Under the pieces are notes generated by a model. The model was not told the DNA's origin, did no database searches, and was given only the letters and a program-made list of their open reading frames with translations. From assembly GCA_937901285.1 (NCBI GenBank), contig CALCHI010000119.1:1-15719 (forward strand): DNA of 15,719 nucleotides. Reading direction: 5' to 3'. Shown in pieces: positions 6,465-13,583 of this stretch. The stretch's first letter is position 1. The number at the start of each line of letters is the position of its first letter. Both the position numbers and the translations under genes were made by a program. The DNA is from UBA8437 sp003445035. GTDB taxonomy: Bacteria; Planctomycetota; Planctomycetia; Planctomycetales; Planctomycetaceae.

Positions 6465-7256
6465 ATGTCGTCTCAGGCACATTTCGTCCTCACCGTGTTG
6501 CTGATGCTGGGCAGCCTGGCCACCTGCAGCGTGCTGGGGTGGCGGGCGATCCAGGGTCCGCCGTTGCTCACGGCCGACAACCGACGGGCCGCCACCTGGC
6601 CCAGTTGGCTGTTGCCGGTCGCCATCTTCTGCTGGCTGGTGGTGTCGATCGTGTTCTCACGCAGGCTGCCCGAAGACGGTGCAGACACCGAAGCGATCCA
6701 CGACACGTTGACCCGCAACACGATGATGATCGCCATCCTGTTCCTGGCGTTGGCGAGCCTGGTCGCACTGGCCCGATGGAAATCTCCGGCTCCCGAACCC
6801 GCCCTCCCTCCAATCCACCGGCAACTTGTCTACGGGCTCGTCGGCTTCCTCGCCTGCCTGTTGCCAACAGCGATCGTCTTCAACCTGACCGAACCTTACC
6901 GCACCGACGCGGACATGCACCCGTTGCTGCAACTGATCGAACAGGACCCATCCGGTCAACTCCTGCTGGCAGTGACCATCAGTGCCGTGCTCGTGGCGCC
7001 GTGGGCCGAAGAAATGGCCTTTCGGGTGATCATGCAGAGGTCGTTGCTGCGGATTTTTTCGCCGTCACTGTCGATCCTGCTGACCGCAGTTGCCTTCTGC
7101 GCCATTCATCCATCGTGGCAGGACGCCGTGGCCCTGCTGCCCCTGGCCATCGTGCTCGGCGTGACCTACCACCGCACGGGCAGCTACCTGGCCGTCGTGC
7201 TGATCCACATGCTCTTCAACGCGGTCAATATCCTGTCGATGATGGCCGAGCCGTGA
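6465..7256 (+). CDS. CPBP family intramembrane metalloprotease
   Basis: This 263-residue integral membrane protein is of the CPBP (CAAX-protease and bacteriocin-processing, Rce1/Abi) family. The three motifs are intact: EEMAFR (Glu182-Glu183...Arg187), FCAIH (Phe211...His215) and HMLFN (His248...Asn252), which form the active site inside the membrane. About seven or eight hydrophobic segments are visible, beginning with FVLTVLLMLGSLATCSVLGW. Substrates are unknown. Family members process prenylated proteins or peptides, or cleave membrane regulators. I chose the ATG at 6465 because it begins the first membrane segment; the frame is open back to 5787 only as an antisense shadow of trpC. It is divergent from trpC (75-base gap) and followed after 98 bases by tyrS. 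No functional link with either neighbour is evident. Confidence 0.92.
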   Translation: MSSQAHFVLTVLLMLGSLATCSVLGWRAIQGPPLLTADNRRAATWPSWLLPVAIFCWLVVSIVFSRRLPEDGADTEAIHDTLTRNTMMIAILFLALASLVALARWKSPAPEPALPPIHRQLVYGLVGFLACLLPTAIVFNLTEPYRTDADMHPLLQLIEQDPSGQLLLAVTISAVLVAPWAEEMAFRVIMQRSLLRIFSPSLSILLTAVAFCAIHPSWQDAVALLPLAIVLGVTYHRTGSYLAVVLIHMLFNAVNILSMMAEP

Positions 7257-7354
7257 CCGGTGGGGAACCGGGGCCGGACCAGCACTTTCCCCCCGTCGAA
7301 TCGGTTGGTAGTTTTGGGAACGCTCCGACTCCCGTCCGCCGCGGATTCTCCCCG

Positions 7355-8578
7355 ATGCCGTTTCCTCCCGTCGAAGAACAACTGGCCGTGATCCGCCGGG
7401 GCACCGAGCAGATCGTGCCCGAGCCGGAATTGGTCGAGAAGCTCGAAAAGAGCCGCGCCACCGACACGCCGCTGCGAGTCAAGTACGGCATCGACCCCAC
7501 CGGCATCGACCTGCACCTGGGCCACACGGTGCCGATGAGAAAGATGCGGCAGTTCCAGGCCCTGGGCCACCAGGCCGTGATCATCCTCGGCAACTACACG
7601 GCCCTGGTCGGAGACCCCAGTGGGCGAGACGAGACGCGGGCGAGGTTGACGTCTGAACAGGTTGAGGCCAACGCGGCCGACTACCTGGCCCAGCTCGGCA
7701 AGGTCATCGATCTCGACACCGCCGAGGTGGTCCCCAACGGCGACTGGTTCGCCCCGATGACGTTCCAGGAAACGCTCGAACTGACCAGCAAGGTGACCAT
7801 CGCCCAGTTGCTGACCCGCGACGATTTCTCCAAGCGGTACAAGGCCGAGTCACCCATCTACCTCCACGAATGTCTCTACCCGATCATGCAGGCGTGGGAC
7901 TCGGTCAAGGTCTCCGCCGACATCGAGCTGGGCGGCACCGAGCAGCTCTACAGCTTCATGCTGGCCCGCGACCTGCAGAAGGACGCCGGACAGCCCGGCC
8001 AGGTCGGCGTGATGTCGCCCATCCTCGTCGGCCTCGACGGTCACCGCCGGATGGGCAAGAGCCTGGACAACTACATCGCGATCGCCGATTCGCCGTTCGA
8101 GATGATCAAGAAATTCATGCAGCTGCCCGACGATTGCATGAAGATGTACTTTGACCTCCTGACCGACGTCCCCCAAGAGGAGGTGGAATCGCTGATGAAC
8201 GGTCATGCCAAGCAGTGCAAACAGCGGCTGGCAGCATCGGTCATCGCCGAGTACCACTCGATCGAGGACGCGGCCGGAGCCATCGAACGCTGGGAGCGTG
8301 AGATCGGCGGAGGGGGACGGCCCGAGGAGATCCCCGAGGTGGTCGTTGCCGCCGCCGATCTCCAGGACGGCCACCTGCCGGCCGCCCAACTGCTGAAACT
8401 CACCAACCTCTGCAACTCGACCAGTGAAGCCCGGCGGGCGATCTCCCAGGGCGGAGCCTATTTCGGCGAGGACAAGCAGAGATTCGACAGCCACGACACC
8501 CCCGTCGAAGTCACCGACGGCCTGATGCTGTGGGTCGGCAAGAAGCGGTTCTGCCGAGTGACCATCCAGGACAACTGA
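7355..8578 (+). CDS. tyrS: Tyrosine--tRNA ligase
   Basis: Class I aminoacyl-tRNA synthetase charging tRNA-Tyr in the cytoplasm. The 407 residues match the bacterial TyrRS length. The catalytic Rossmann domain has the HIGH signature as HLGH (residues 54-57, in YGIDPTGIDLHLGH), followed by ILGNYTALVGDPSGRD. The second half has IELGGTEQLYSFMLARDLQ and the KMSKS loop as RRMGKS (231-236, after VGLDG). The C-terminus is an S4-type RNA-binding domain (TSEARRAISQGGAYF ... LMLWVGKKRF). The RMGKS and following LDN (usually LGN) are departures from the consensus, but the last Lys235 is kept. The ATG at 7355 was chosen because VEEQLAVIRRG is the normal N-terminus; the frame open back to 6539 overlaps the protease gene and is not coding. 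No clear ribosome site precedes it. Confidence 0.96.
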   Translation: MPFPPVEEQLAVIRRGTEQIVPEPELVEKLEKSRATDTPLRVKYGIDPTGIDLHLGHTVPMRKMRQFQALGHQAVIILGNYTALVGDPSGRDETRARLTSEQVEANAADYLAQLGKVIDLDTAEVVPNGDWFAPMTFQETLELTSKVTIAQLLTRDDFSKRYKAESPIYLHECLYPIMQAWDSVKVSADIELGGTEQLYSFMLARDLQKDAGQPGQVGVMSPILVGLDGHRRMGKSLDNYIAIADSPFEMIKKFMQLPDDCMKMYFDLLTDVPQEEVESLMNGHAKQCKQRLAASVIAEYHSIEDAAGAIERWEREIGGGGRPEEIPEVVVAAADLQDGHLPAAQLLKLTNLCNSTSEARRAISQGGAYFGEDKQRFDSHDTPVEVTDGLMLWVGKKRFCRVTIQDN

Positions 8579-8600
8579 TTCCCCTCGAAGAGACCTCATC

Positions 8601-9692
8601 ATGGCAACCGGATTCGGGATCGTCGGCTGCGGCATGATCGCCAATTTCCACGCACTGGCCGTCGGCGACATCCGCGGAGCAAAAATCACGGCCTGCTTCG
8701 ACGCCTTCCCCGCAGCCGCCCAGCGGTTTGCTGCGGCCAACCCGGGCGTCACCGCCTACGATTCACTCGATGACATGCTCGCCGATCCGTCGGTCGACAT
8801 CGTCACCATCTGCACACCCAGCGGAGCTCACCGTGACCCCGCCGTCGCCGCAGCCAACGCCGGCAAGCACGTGGTCGTCGAGAAGCCCCTGGAGATCACG
8901 CTCAAGCGATGCGACGCCATCATCGACGCCTGCCGCAAGAACCGGGTCAAGCTGACCACCATCTTCCCCTCGCGGTACCACGGCGTGACCCAGGCACTGA
9001 AGTCCGCCATCGATAGCGGCCGCTTCGGAAAACTCACTCTCGGCGACAGCTACGTCAAATGGTGGCGAACCCAGGAGTACTACGACAGCGGCGGCTGGCG
9101 GGGCACCTGGGACCTCGACGGCGGCGGCGCGTACATGAACCAGGCCATCCACAGCGTCGACCTGATCGCCTACCTGATGGGCAACGTGTCCCAGGTGACC
9201 GCGCTGACCGACACGCTGGCCCACAAGAGAATCGAGGTCGAGGACGTGGGGGTGGCGGCGTTGCGGTTCGCCAACGGCGCCCTGGGCACGATCGAAGCCA
9301 CCACCGCCGTCTACCCGGGTTTCTCCAAGAAGGTCGAGATCCACGGGACCGAGGGCACAGCGATCGTCGAAGAGGACCGGCTGGTGACCTGGGATTTCGC
9401 CAAGGGCAAGAGCCACGACAGCGCCACCCGCCGCCGTTTCGGAAACGACGACGTCGGCGGCACCGGGGCCAGCGACCCGTCAGCCATCTCCTACGACGGC
9501 CACACCCACCAGCTCAAGGACTTCATCAGCTCGATCCGAACCGGAAGCAAGCCGCTGATCGATGCCAGGGAAGGTCGACGGAGCGTCGAGATCATCCTGG
9601 CGATCTACCAGGCGGCGTGGACCGGCAAGACGGTCTCGCTGCCACTGAAGCGGGATCCGACGATCCCGGCCCGGTTCCGCCGGAAGAAGTGA
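8601..9692 (+). CDS. Gfo/Idh/MocA family NAD(P)-dependent oxidoreductase
   Basis: The 363-residue protein has the two-domain architecture of the family. The N-terminal Rossmann fold carries FGIVGCGMIANFHA and ends in VVVEKPLE (Glu94-Lys95-Pro96, Lys95 being the catalytic lysine). The C-terminal alpha/beta domain holds GGGAYMNQAIHSVDL, where His184 and Asp187 match the active-site pattern and Asn180 replaces the frequent Asp, a known variant in this family. The usual substrates are sugars, inositols or their derivatives oxidised with NAD(P)+; the exact one cannot be assigned. There is no signal peptide, so it is not one of the Tat-exported members abundant in planctomycetes. It follows tyrS by 22 bases, with GAAGAGA about 9 bases before the ATG, so the two may share a transcript. 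Confidence 0.95.
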   Translation: MATGFGIVGCGMIANFHALAVGDIRGAKITACFDAFPAAAQRFAAANPGVTAYDSLDDMLADPSVDIVTICTPSGAHRDPAVAAANAGKHVVVEKPLEITLKRCDAIIDACRKNRVKLTTIFPSRYHGVTQALKSAIDSGRFGKLTLGDSYVKWWRTQEYYDSGGWRGTWDLDGGGAYMNQAIHSVDLIAYLMGNVSQVTALTDTLAHKRIEVEDVGVAALRFANGALGTIEATTAVYPGFSKKVEIHGTEGTAIVEEDRLVTWDFAKGKSHDSATRRRFGNDDVGGTGASDPSAISYDGHTHQLKDFISSIRTGSKPLIDAREGRRSVEIILAIYQAAWTGKTVSLPLKRDPTIPARFRRKK

Positions 9693-9784
9693 CCGCCAAC
9701 GCGACGCTTCCCCCTTGACCCACCTCCCGCCCCCCGGCACACTCTCGCCCGTGCCCCTCACCCCGCCACGGCAAGGACGCCGGG

Positions 9785-10738
9785 ATGGCCCGTCGCATCC
9801 GACACCTGCTTGAATTCGCCATCTTCCGCACGGTGGTGGCGATGGTGCACGCGATGCCGCTGTGGGCCATCGACACCGGAGCCACCGTCGCGGCCTTCTG
9901 CATCCACCGCCTGCTTCCCCGCCGGCTGACCCGGTACGATGTCGCCGCCGAGAACATCCAGCGGGCCCTCGGCCACGAGGTCGACGTCGACCGGATGATC
10001 GGCAGCATGTGGCGGCACCTGTTCCAGACCGTCGGCGAGGTGATTCATCTCCGCCACCGGCTCACGCGAAACAACTTTCGTCGCCTGATCCGTTTCCGCA
10101 ACCAGCAGCAGGCCGTCTCGGCCCTGCTCTCGGACCGCCCCGTGATCCTGATCAGTGGCCACGTGGGCAACTGGGAACTGGCGGTCTGGATCTTCGGCGT
10201 GTTCGGATTTCCGATGGGCGTGGTCGCCCGCCGGCTCGACAACCCTCTCCTCGACAGGTTCTTTCTCGATTTCCGCTCCGACACCGGCCACGACCTGCTC
10301 GACAAGAATGGAGCCAGCGGCGAGATGATCGAGCGACTCGATTCCAACCGGCCCCTGGCGATGCTCGGCGACCAGGACGCCGGCACACACGGCCTGTTCG
10401 TCGATTTCTTCGGACACCCCGCCTCGACCTTCAAGTCGATCGCACTGCTGGCCCTGCGGCACCGGGCCCTGATCTGCGTCGGCTACGCGATCCGTCTGGA
10501 CGACGAGGACGGCCCCGAACGGTTTGAAATCGGCTGCGAGGAACTGATCGACACCGAACTGGTCGACGACGATCCGGTCCGCGCCGTGACCCAGGCGTAC
10601 ACCTCGGCCCTGGAACGCATCGTGCGACGAGCCCCCGAACAGTATTTCTGGCTGCACCGCCGCTGGAAGGCGAAACCCCAACCCGGGCAGCGTCGCAGCC
10701 GGCGGGTCCGCACCGGGTCACTGCCCTGGGCCGCCTGA
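9785..10738 (+). CDS. LpxL/HtrB-like lysophospholipid (lipid A type) acyltransferase
   Basis: The 317-residue protein belongs to the Lip_A_acyltrans family. It has one N-terminal hydrophobic segment (FRTVVAMVHAMPLWAIDTGATVAAF) that would anchor it to the inner membrane, then the catalytic HxxxxE motif as GHVGNWE (His126 to Glu131). This is followed by DQDAGTHGLFVDFFG and the diagnostic QYFWLHRRWK near the C-terminus (286-295). In proteobacteria such enzymes add secondary acyl chains to lipid A; relatives also acylate other glycolipids. Here a role in lipid A or an ornithine/glyco-lipid is an inference that fits a Gram-negative envelope. It ends in a basic Arg-rich tail. The gene stands 92 bases after the oxidoreductase and 50 bases before the Rieske gene, so co-transcription is possible but not shown. 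Confidence 0.93.
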   Translation: MARRIRHLLEFAIFRTVVAMVHAMPLWAIDTGATVAAFCIHRLLPRRLTRYDVAAENIQRALGHEVDVDRMIGSMWRHLFQTVGEVIHLRHRLTRNNFRRLIRFRNQQQAVSALLSDRPVILISGHVGNWELAVWIFGVFGFPMGVVARRLDNPLLDRFFLDFRSDTGHDLLDKNGASGEMIERLDSNRPLAMLGDQDAGTHGLFVDFFGHPASTFKSIALLALRHRALICVGYAIRLDDEDGPERFEIGCEELIDTELVDDDPVRAVTQAYTSALERIVRRAPEQYFWLHRRWKAKPQPGQRRSRRVRTGSLPWAA

Positions 10739-10788
10739 GAGTCCCGGCGGCGTTGACGGCAAAACGGGCCGAGTCGAACATGGGAAGC

Positions 10789-11097
10789 ATGACAGAACGT
10801 GTCCGAATCGCCGCGTTATCCGAAATCCCCGTCGGGTCCTCTCACGAGTTCACCGCCGCCGGCCGCGTGATCGCCCTCTACAACGTCGACGGCACGCTTC
10901 ACGCCCTGGACGGAGTCTGCCCCCACGCCGGCGGACCGCTTGGCCAGGGCCAACTCGACGGCTGCGTTGTCACCTGCCCCTGGCACGGCTGGCAATTCGA
11001 CGTCACCAGTGGACAACATTGCCTGACCGAGGCGATCCGGCACACGTCGTTTCCGGTGATCGTCGAGGGGGACGACGTGCTGGTCGAACTGCCGTGA
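10789..11097 (+). CDS. Rieske-type [2Fe-2S] ferredoxin
   Basis: A 102-residue single-domain Rieske protein. The cluster ligands are seen in both boxes: CPHAGGPL (Cys44, His46) and CPWHGWQF (Cys63, His66). It matches the small soluble ferredoxins related to NirD/dioxygenase ferredoxin components, which carry electrons to an oxygenase or reductase in the cytoplasm. The partner enzyme is not in the window. I place the start at the ATG at 10789 (MTERVRIAAL), the normal family N-terminus; an in-frame ATG at 10780 would add three residues and a TTG at 10753 twelve. The stop codon overlaps the next gene's GTG start by four bases (GTGA), so translation of TsaC/Sua5 is likely coupled to it. Confidence 0.93.
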   Translation: MTERVRIAALSEIPVGSSHEFTAAGRVIALYNVDGTLHALDGVCPHAGGPLGQGQLDGCVVTCPWHGWQFDVTSGQHCLTEAIRHTSFPVIVEGDDVLVELP

Positions 11098-12062
11098 GTC
11101 CTCCGGTGATCAGCGACGAGCAGTTCGAGAAGGCCGCGGCGACGTTGAGAGATGGTGGTCTCGTCGCGTTTCCGACCGAGACGGTCTACGGGCTGGGTGC
11201 CGACGCCACCGACACCACGGCGGTGGCGGCCATCTTCGACGCCAAGGGCCGCCCCCGTTTCGACCCGATCATCGTTCATCTCGCAGACGCCGAACAACTC
11301 CCCACCGTTGCCGCCGAACCGCCTGACCTGGCCGAACCTCTCGCCCGGGCGTTCTGGCCGGGCCCGCTGACAATGGTGCTCCCGCGCAACGAGTCGATCC
11401 CGTCGATCGTCTCGGCCGGCCTGCCGACCATCGGAGTGCGGGTGCCCGACCACCCGATCGCCAGCCGACTGATCGCCATGTCCGGCCGGCCGATCGCCGC
11501 CCCCAGTGCCAACCGGTTCGGTCACATCAGCCCGACCACCGCCGAACACGTCCGGCAACAGTTCGGTGACCGGCTCGACATGGTGCTCGATGGTGGCCCG
11601 TGCCGGGTGGGTGTCGAATCGACCGTCGTGGATCTCACCGGCCCGATCCCCCGCCTGCTGCGTCCCGGCGGAGTCACCCACGAGCAACTGCAGGAGGTGG
11701 TGGGCACCGTCGAGATCCACGAGGGAACTCAGCCGATCGACCGGGCCGCTCCCGCGCCGGGCATGCTCGCCCGTCACTACGCCCCCGACACCCCGTTGCT
11801 GCTGGTCCAGGCTCCACACGATCCGCCGCCACCGGGATCAGGGCTGCTGACATTCACCCCGCCCGACTCGATCGACGGCTGGTCCCGAGTCGAGACGCTC
11901 TCGGAATCCGGCGACCTGGTCGAGGCCGCTGCCGGGTTCTTCGCGGCGTTGCATCGGCTCGACGACGCCGGGCTCGACCGGATCGTCGCCGTCGTATTTC
12001 CAGAGACCGGACTGGGCCGGGCACTGAACAACCGGCTCGGGCGTGCTGCCGCCGGCCGCTGA
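11094..12062 (+). CDS. tsaC: L-threonylcarbamoyladenylate synthase (Sua5/YrdC type)
   Basis: The enzyme makes threonylcarbamoyl-AMP from threonine, bicarbonate and ATP, the first step of t6A37 modification of tRNAs decoding ANN codons. The 322-residue product is the long, two-domain Sua5 form. The YrdC domain has FPTETVYGLGADA (26-38), KGRPRFDPIIVHL (51-63), RAFWPGPLTMVL and APSANRFGHISPT. The C-terminal Sua5 domain is joined by the conserved linker APGMLARHYAP (221-231), which covers the active site in characterised members. The start is a GTG at 11094 overlapping the Rieske stop by four bases; no Shine-Dalgarno site is apparent, consistent with coupled translation. The frame is open further upstream but inside the Rieske gene. 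The C-terminus converges on the dehydrogenase gene with only seven bases between stops. Confidence 0.95.
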   Translation: MSPPVISDEQFEKAAATLRDGGLVAFPTETVYGLGADATDTTAVAAIFDAKGRPRFDPIIVHLADAEQLPTVAAEPPDLAEPLARAFWPGPLTMVLPRNESIPSIVSAGLPTIGVRVPDHPIASRLIAMSGRPIAAPSANRFGHISPTTAEHVRQQFGDRLDMVLDGGPCRVGVESTVVDLTGPIPRLLRPGGVTHEQLQEVVGTVEIHEGTQPIDRAAPAPGMLARHYAPDTPLLLVQAPHDPPPPGSGLLTFTPPDSIDGWSRVETLSESGDLVEAAAGFFAALHRLDDAGLDRIVAVVFPETGLGRALNNRLGRAAAGR

Positions 12063-12088
12063 AACGGCGTCACAACCGGCTGGGCAGC
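12045..12088. terminator. Candidate bidirectional hairpin across convergent gene ends
   Basis: GCTGCC+GCCGG at 12045-12055 pairs with CCGGC (12076-12080) and GGCAGC (12083-12088), an 11-base stem with a 2-base bulge. It spans the stop codons of both tsaC and the dehydrogenase gene, so both transcripts would form it. No T-rich run follows on either strand, so it is not a textbook intrinsic terminator. Confidence 0.4.
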
Positions 12089-12798
12089 AACTGCAACTCG
12101 GGCACAACCGCGCGAGGGTGCAGGCGAGCAACAAACAGCACGGCCTCGGCCACGTCGAGCGGATCGAGCGAGAGATCCAGGACGTCCCGGGGAGTGGGCG
12201 TCGGCCGTTTCTCGAGAATCTCGGTGTCACACAGGCCAGGAAAAATCACGCAGGTGCGGATCCCGTTGGCCTGCTCCTCAACCCGCGTCCCGTGTGCCAG
12301 CCCGGTCAGCCCGTGCTTGCTGGCCTGGTAGGCCACTCCGGAAACGTCGGGCCGCTGCACGGCGGCAGTCGAAAGGTAGATGATCAGGCCGCCACCACCG
12401 GCCCGCATCGCCGGCAACACGCTGCGGGTGGCGTGAAACGCTCCGCTGAGGTTGGTTGCCAGCATCATGTCCCACGTCTCGGGTGTCAGCACCTCCAGGC
12501 TCCGCTCGGCGATGTTCGTGCCGGTCGAATAGACCAGCAGGTCCACCCGACCGTGAGCCTCCTGCACCTGCTCGACCAGCCCCTCGACTTCCTCCTCGAC
12601 CATCACGTCGCATACGCAGGTGTCCACGGACAGGCCCTCGGCCGAGATCTCCTCGACCAGCCCGTCAAGCCGCTCCTCGCGCCGCCCGGCAGCGGTCACC
12701 ACGGCTCCACAACGAGCCAGTTCCATCGCGGTCGCGCGACCCATTCCGCTGGTGGCTCCCACCACGATCGCCACCCGCCCCTCCAGTGATTCACTCAT
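12070..12798 (-). CDS. Short-chain dehydrogenase/reductase (SDR family)
   Basis: The 242-residue classical SDR has the nucleotide-binding GATSGMGRA (Gly14, Gly18, Gly20). The catalytic tetrad is complete: Asn116, Ser143 (IIYLSTAA), Tyr157 and Lys161 (YQASK). Arg39 in TAAGRREERL at the end of the second strand suggests preference for NADP(H). The usual NNAG after the fourth strand is changed to YSTG. This resembles ketoacyl-reductase or alcohol-dehydrogenase-like SDRs, but the substrate cannot be told from sequence. It ends LQLLPSRL without membrane or export signals. A strong ribosome site, GGGAGGGG at 12804-12811, lies five bases before the ATG. It is a single gene, convergent with tsaC and divergent from the membrane protein gene at 12939. 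Confidence 0.94.
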   Translation of the reverse strand: MSESLEGRVAIVVGATSGMGRATAMELARCGAVVTAAGRREERLDGLVEEISAEGLSVDTCVCDVMVEEEVEGLVEQVQEAHGRVDLLVYSTGTNIAERSLEVLTPETWDMMLATNLSGAFHATRSVLPAMRAGGGGLIIYLSTAAVQRPDVSGVAYQASKHGLTGLAHGTRVEEQANGIRTCVIFPGLCDTEILEKRPTPTPRDVLDLSLDPLDVAEAVLFVARLHPRAVVPELQLLPSRL

Positions 12799-12826
12799 GA
12801 TCGCCCCTCCCTGCTGTCGGTGCGGC

Positions 12827-12832
12827 AGTTTA
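12827..12832 (-). promoter_or_regulatory. Possible -10 element of the dehydrogenase gene
   Basis: The minus strand reads TAAACT here, 28 bases before the ATG at 12798, leaving room for the strong ribosome site. The nearest -35-like sequence (TGGAAT, 18 bases upstream) matches at three positions only. Confidence 0.25.
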
Positions 12833-12871
12833 GCAGCCGCTGGAGCTTGGATTCCATTGGCTTCGTCGATG

Positions 12872-12880
12872 TGGTGTAAT
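12872..12880 (+). promoter_or_regulatory. Possible extended -10 promoter of the DUF6580-like gene
   Basis: TG-G-TGTAAT forms an extended -10 element, 58 bases before the ATG at 12939. No convincing -35 is seen, as is usual for extended -10 promoters. It would drive the membrane protein and BtuF-like pair. The 140-base intergenic space shows no B12-box or other cobalamin riboswitch core. Confidence 0.35.
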
Positions 12881-12938
12881 TGCGCCCGCTGAAAAGACCA
12901 CCCGAGCCGTTCGACCTGGATTGACGAGGTTTCCGCTG

Positions 12939-13538
12939 ATGCGTCGCCCCCGTACCTGGTTTGTGTTGGCGTTTGTCGCCTACGCCGTCGTCGTGCGGCT
13001 GTTGCCCTGGATGCTGCGTGCCACCGGTGTCGAACTCCCGCTCGACCGCATGGTCTACCCGTGGAATTTCGTCCCGTTGACCGTGTTGTGCCTGTTCGCC
13101 GGTGCCCACTTCCGACACCAAGCTGTCGCCTATCTCTGCCCCCTGCTGGTGATGGTGGTCACCGATATCGGGATCGGCCTGTTCAGTGGCAGCATCGAGA
13201 ACGCGTTCCATTCCAATACGCTCGTGGTCTACTCCGCCTTCGTTCTCAGCACCTCGCTGGGCCTGCTACTTCGCGGCCGCCGCACCGCCTGGATGATCGG
13301 CGGCACGGCCCTGGCCGCCGAAACCCTGTTCTTCCTGGTCACCAACTTCGGCGTGTGGTCATCCATGGGCATGTACACCCATGACCTCAGCGGCCTGCTG
13401 ATCTGTTACGAAATGGCACTGCCGTTCTTCCGCAACTCGGTGATCGCCACGGCGGTCTTCACACCGATCGCGTTCAGTTCGCTGGCCCTGTTGCCGGAGC
13501 TGAAACCGGTGCCGGTGGTCGTTCCGAAGGACAGCTGA
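12939..13538 (+). CDS. Six-helix membrane protein, DUF6580-like, resembling an ECF S-component
   Basis: The 199-residue protein is almost wholly hydrophobic, with about six membrane segments: TWFVLAFVAYAVVVRLLP, FVPLTVLCLFAGAHF, VAYLCPLLVMVVTDIGIGLF, LVVYSAFVLSTSLGLLL, MIGGTALAAETLFFLVTNFGVW and NSVIATAVFTPIAFSSLAL. The order PWNFVPLTVLCLFAGAHFR – TDIGIGLF – LFFLVTNFGVW – PFFRNS is the pattern I associate with DUF6580. Size and topology match S-components of ECF vitamin transporters, which capture a vitamin for uptake. No ECF ATPases or T-subunit are in the window. Family assignment is from memory; transport is inference. The ATG at 12939 begins the first basic-hydrophobic segment, with GAGGT nine bases before it. 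The BtuF-like gene starts 45 bases after the stop on the same strand, suggesting a shared ligand, possibly a cobamide. Confidence 0.85.
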   Translation: MRRPRTWFVLAFVAYAVVVRLLPWMLRATGVELPLDRMVYPWNFVPLTVLCLFAGAHFRHQAVAYLCPLLVMVVTDIGIGLFSGSIENAFHSNTLVVYSAFVLSTSLGLLLRGRRTAWMIGGTALAAETLFFLVTNFGVWSSMGMYTHDLSGLLICYEMALPFFRNSVIATAVFTPIAFSSLALLPELKPVPVVVPKDS

Positions 13539-13583
13539 TCGGCAACCGACTGCGATCCCGAATCGTTCCCGGAGCCACGATCG

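Noticed and set aside
6539..7354. Possible long N-terminal extension of tyrS
   Set aside because: It overlaps the protease gene in another frame and does not resemble any TyrRS extension.
7850..8752. A 300-codon minus-strand frame
   Set aside because: Antisense to tyrS, whose domain structure is unmistakable.
9715..9743. TTGACC-17-CACACT as a promoter for the acyltransferase gene
   Set aside because: The -10 matches at only three positions in a very GC-rich gap; not distinguishable from chance.
9758..10681. A 307-codon minus-strand frame
   Set aside because: Antisense to the acyltransferase gene; no family features.
10899..11819. A 306-codon minus-strand frame
   Set aside because: Antisense to the Rieske and tsaC genes, both with clear motifs.
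12799..12938. Search for a cobalamin riboswitch upstream of the putative B12-related pair
   Set aside because: No B12-box-like core or extended pairing is visible in the 140 bases.
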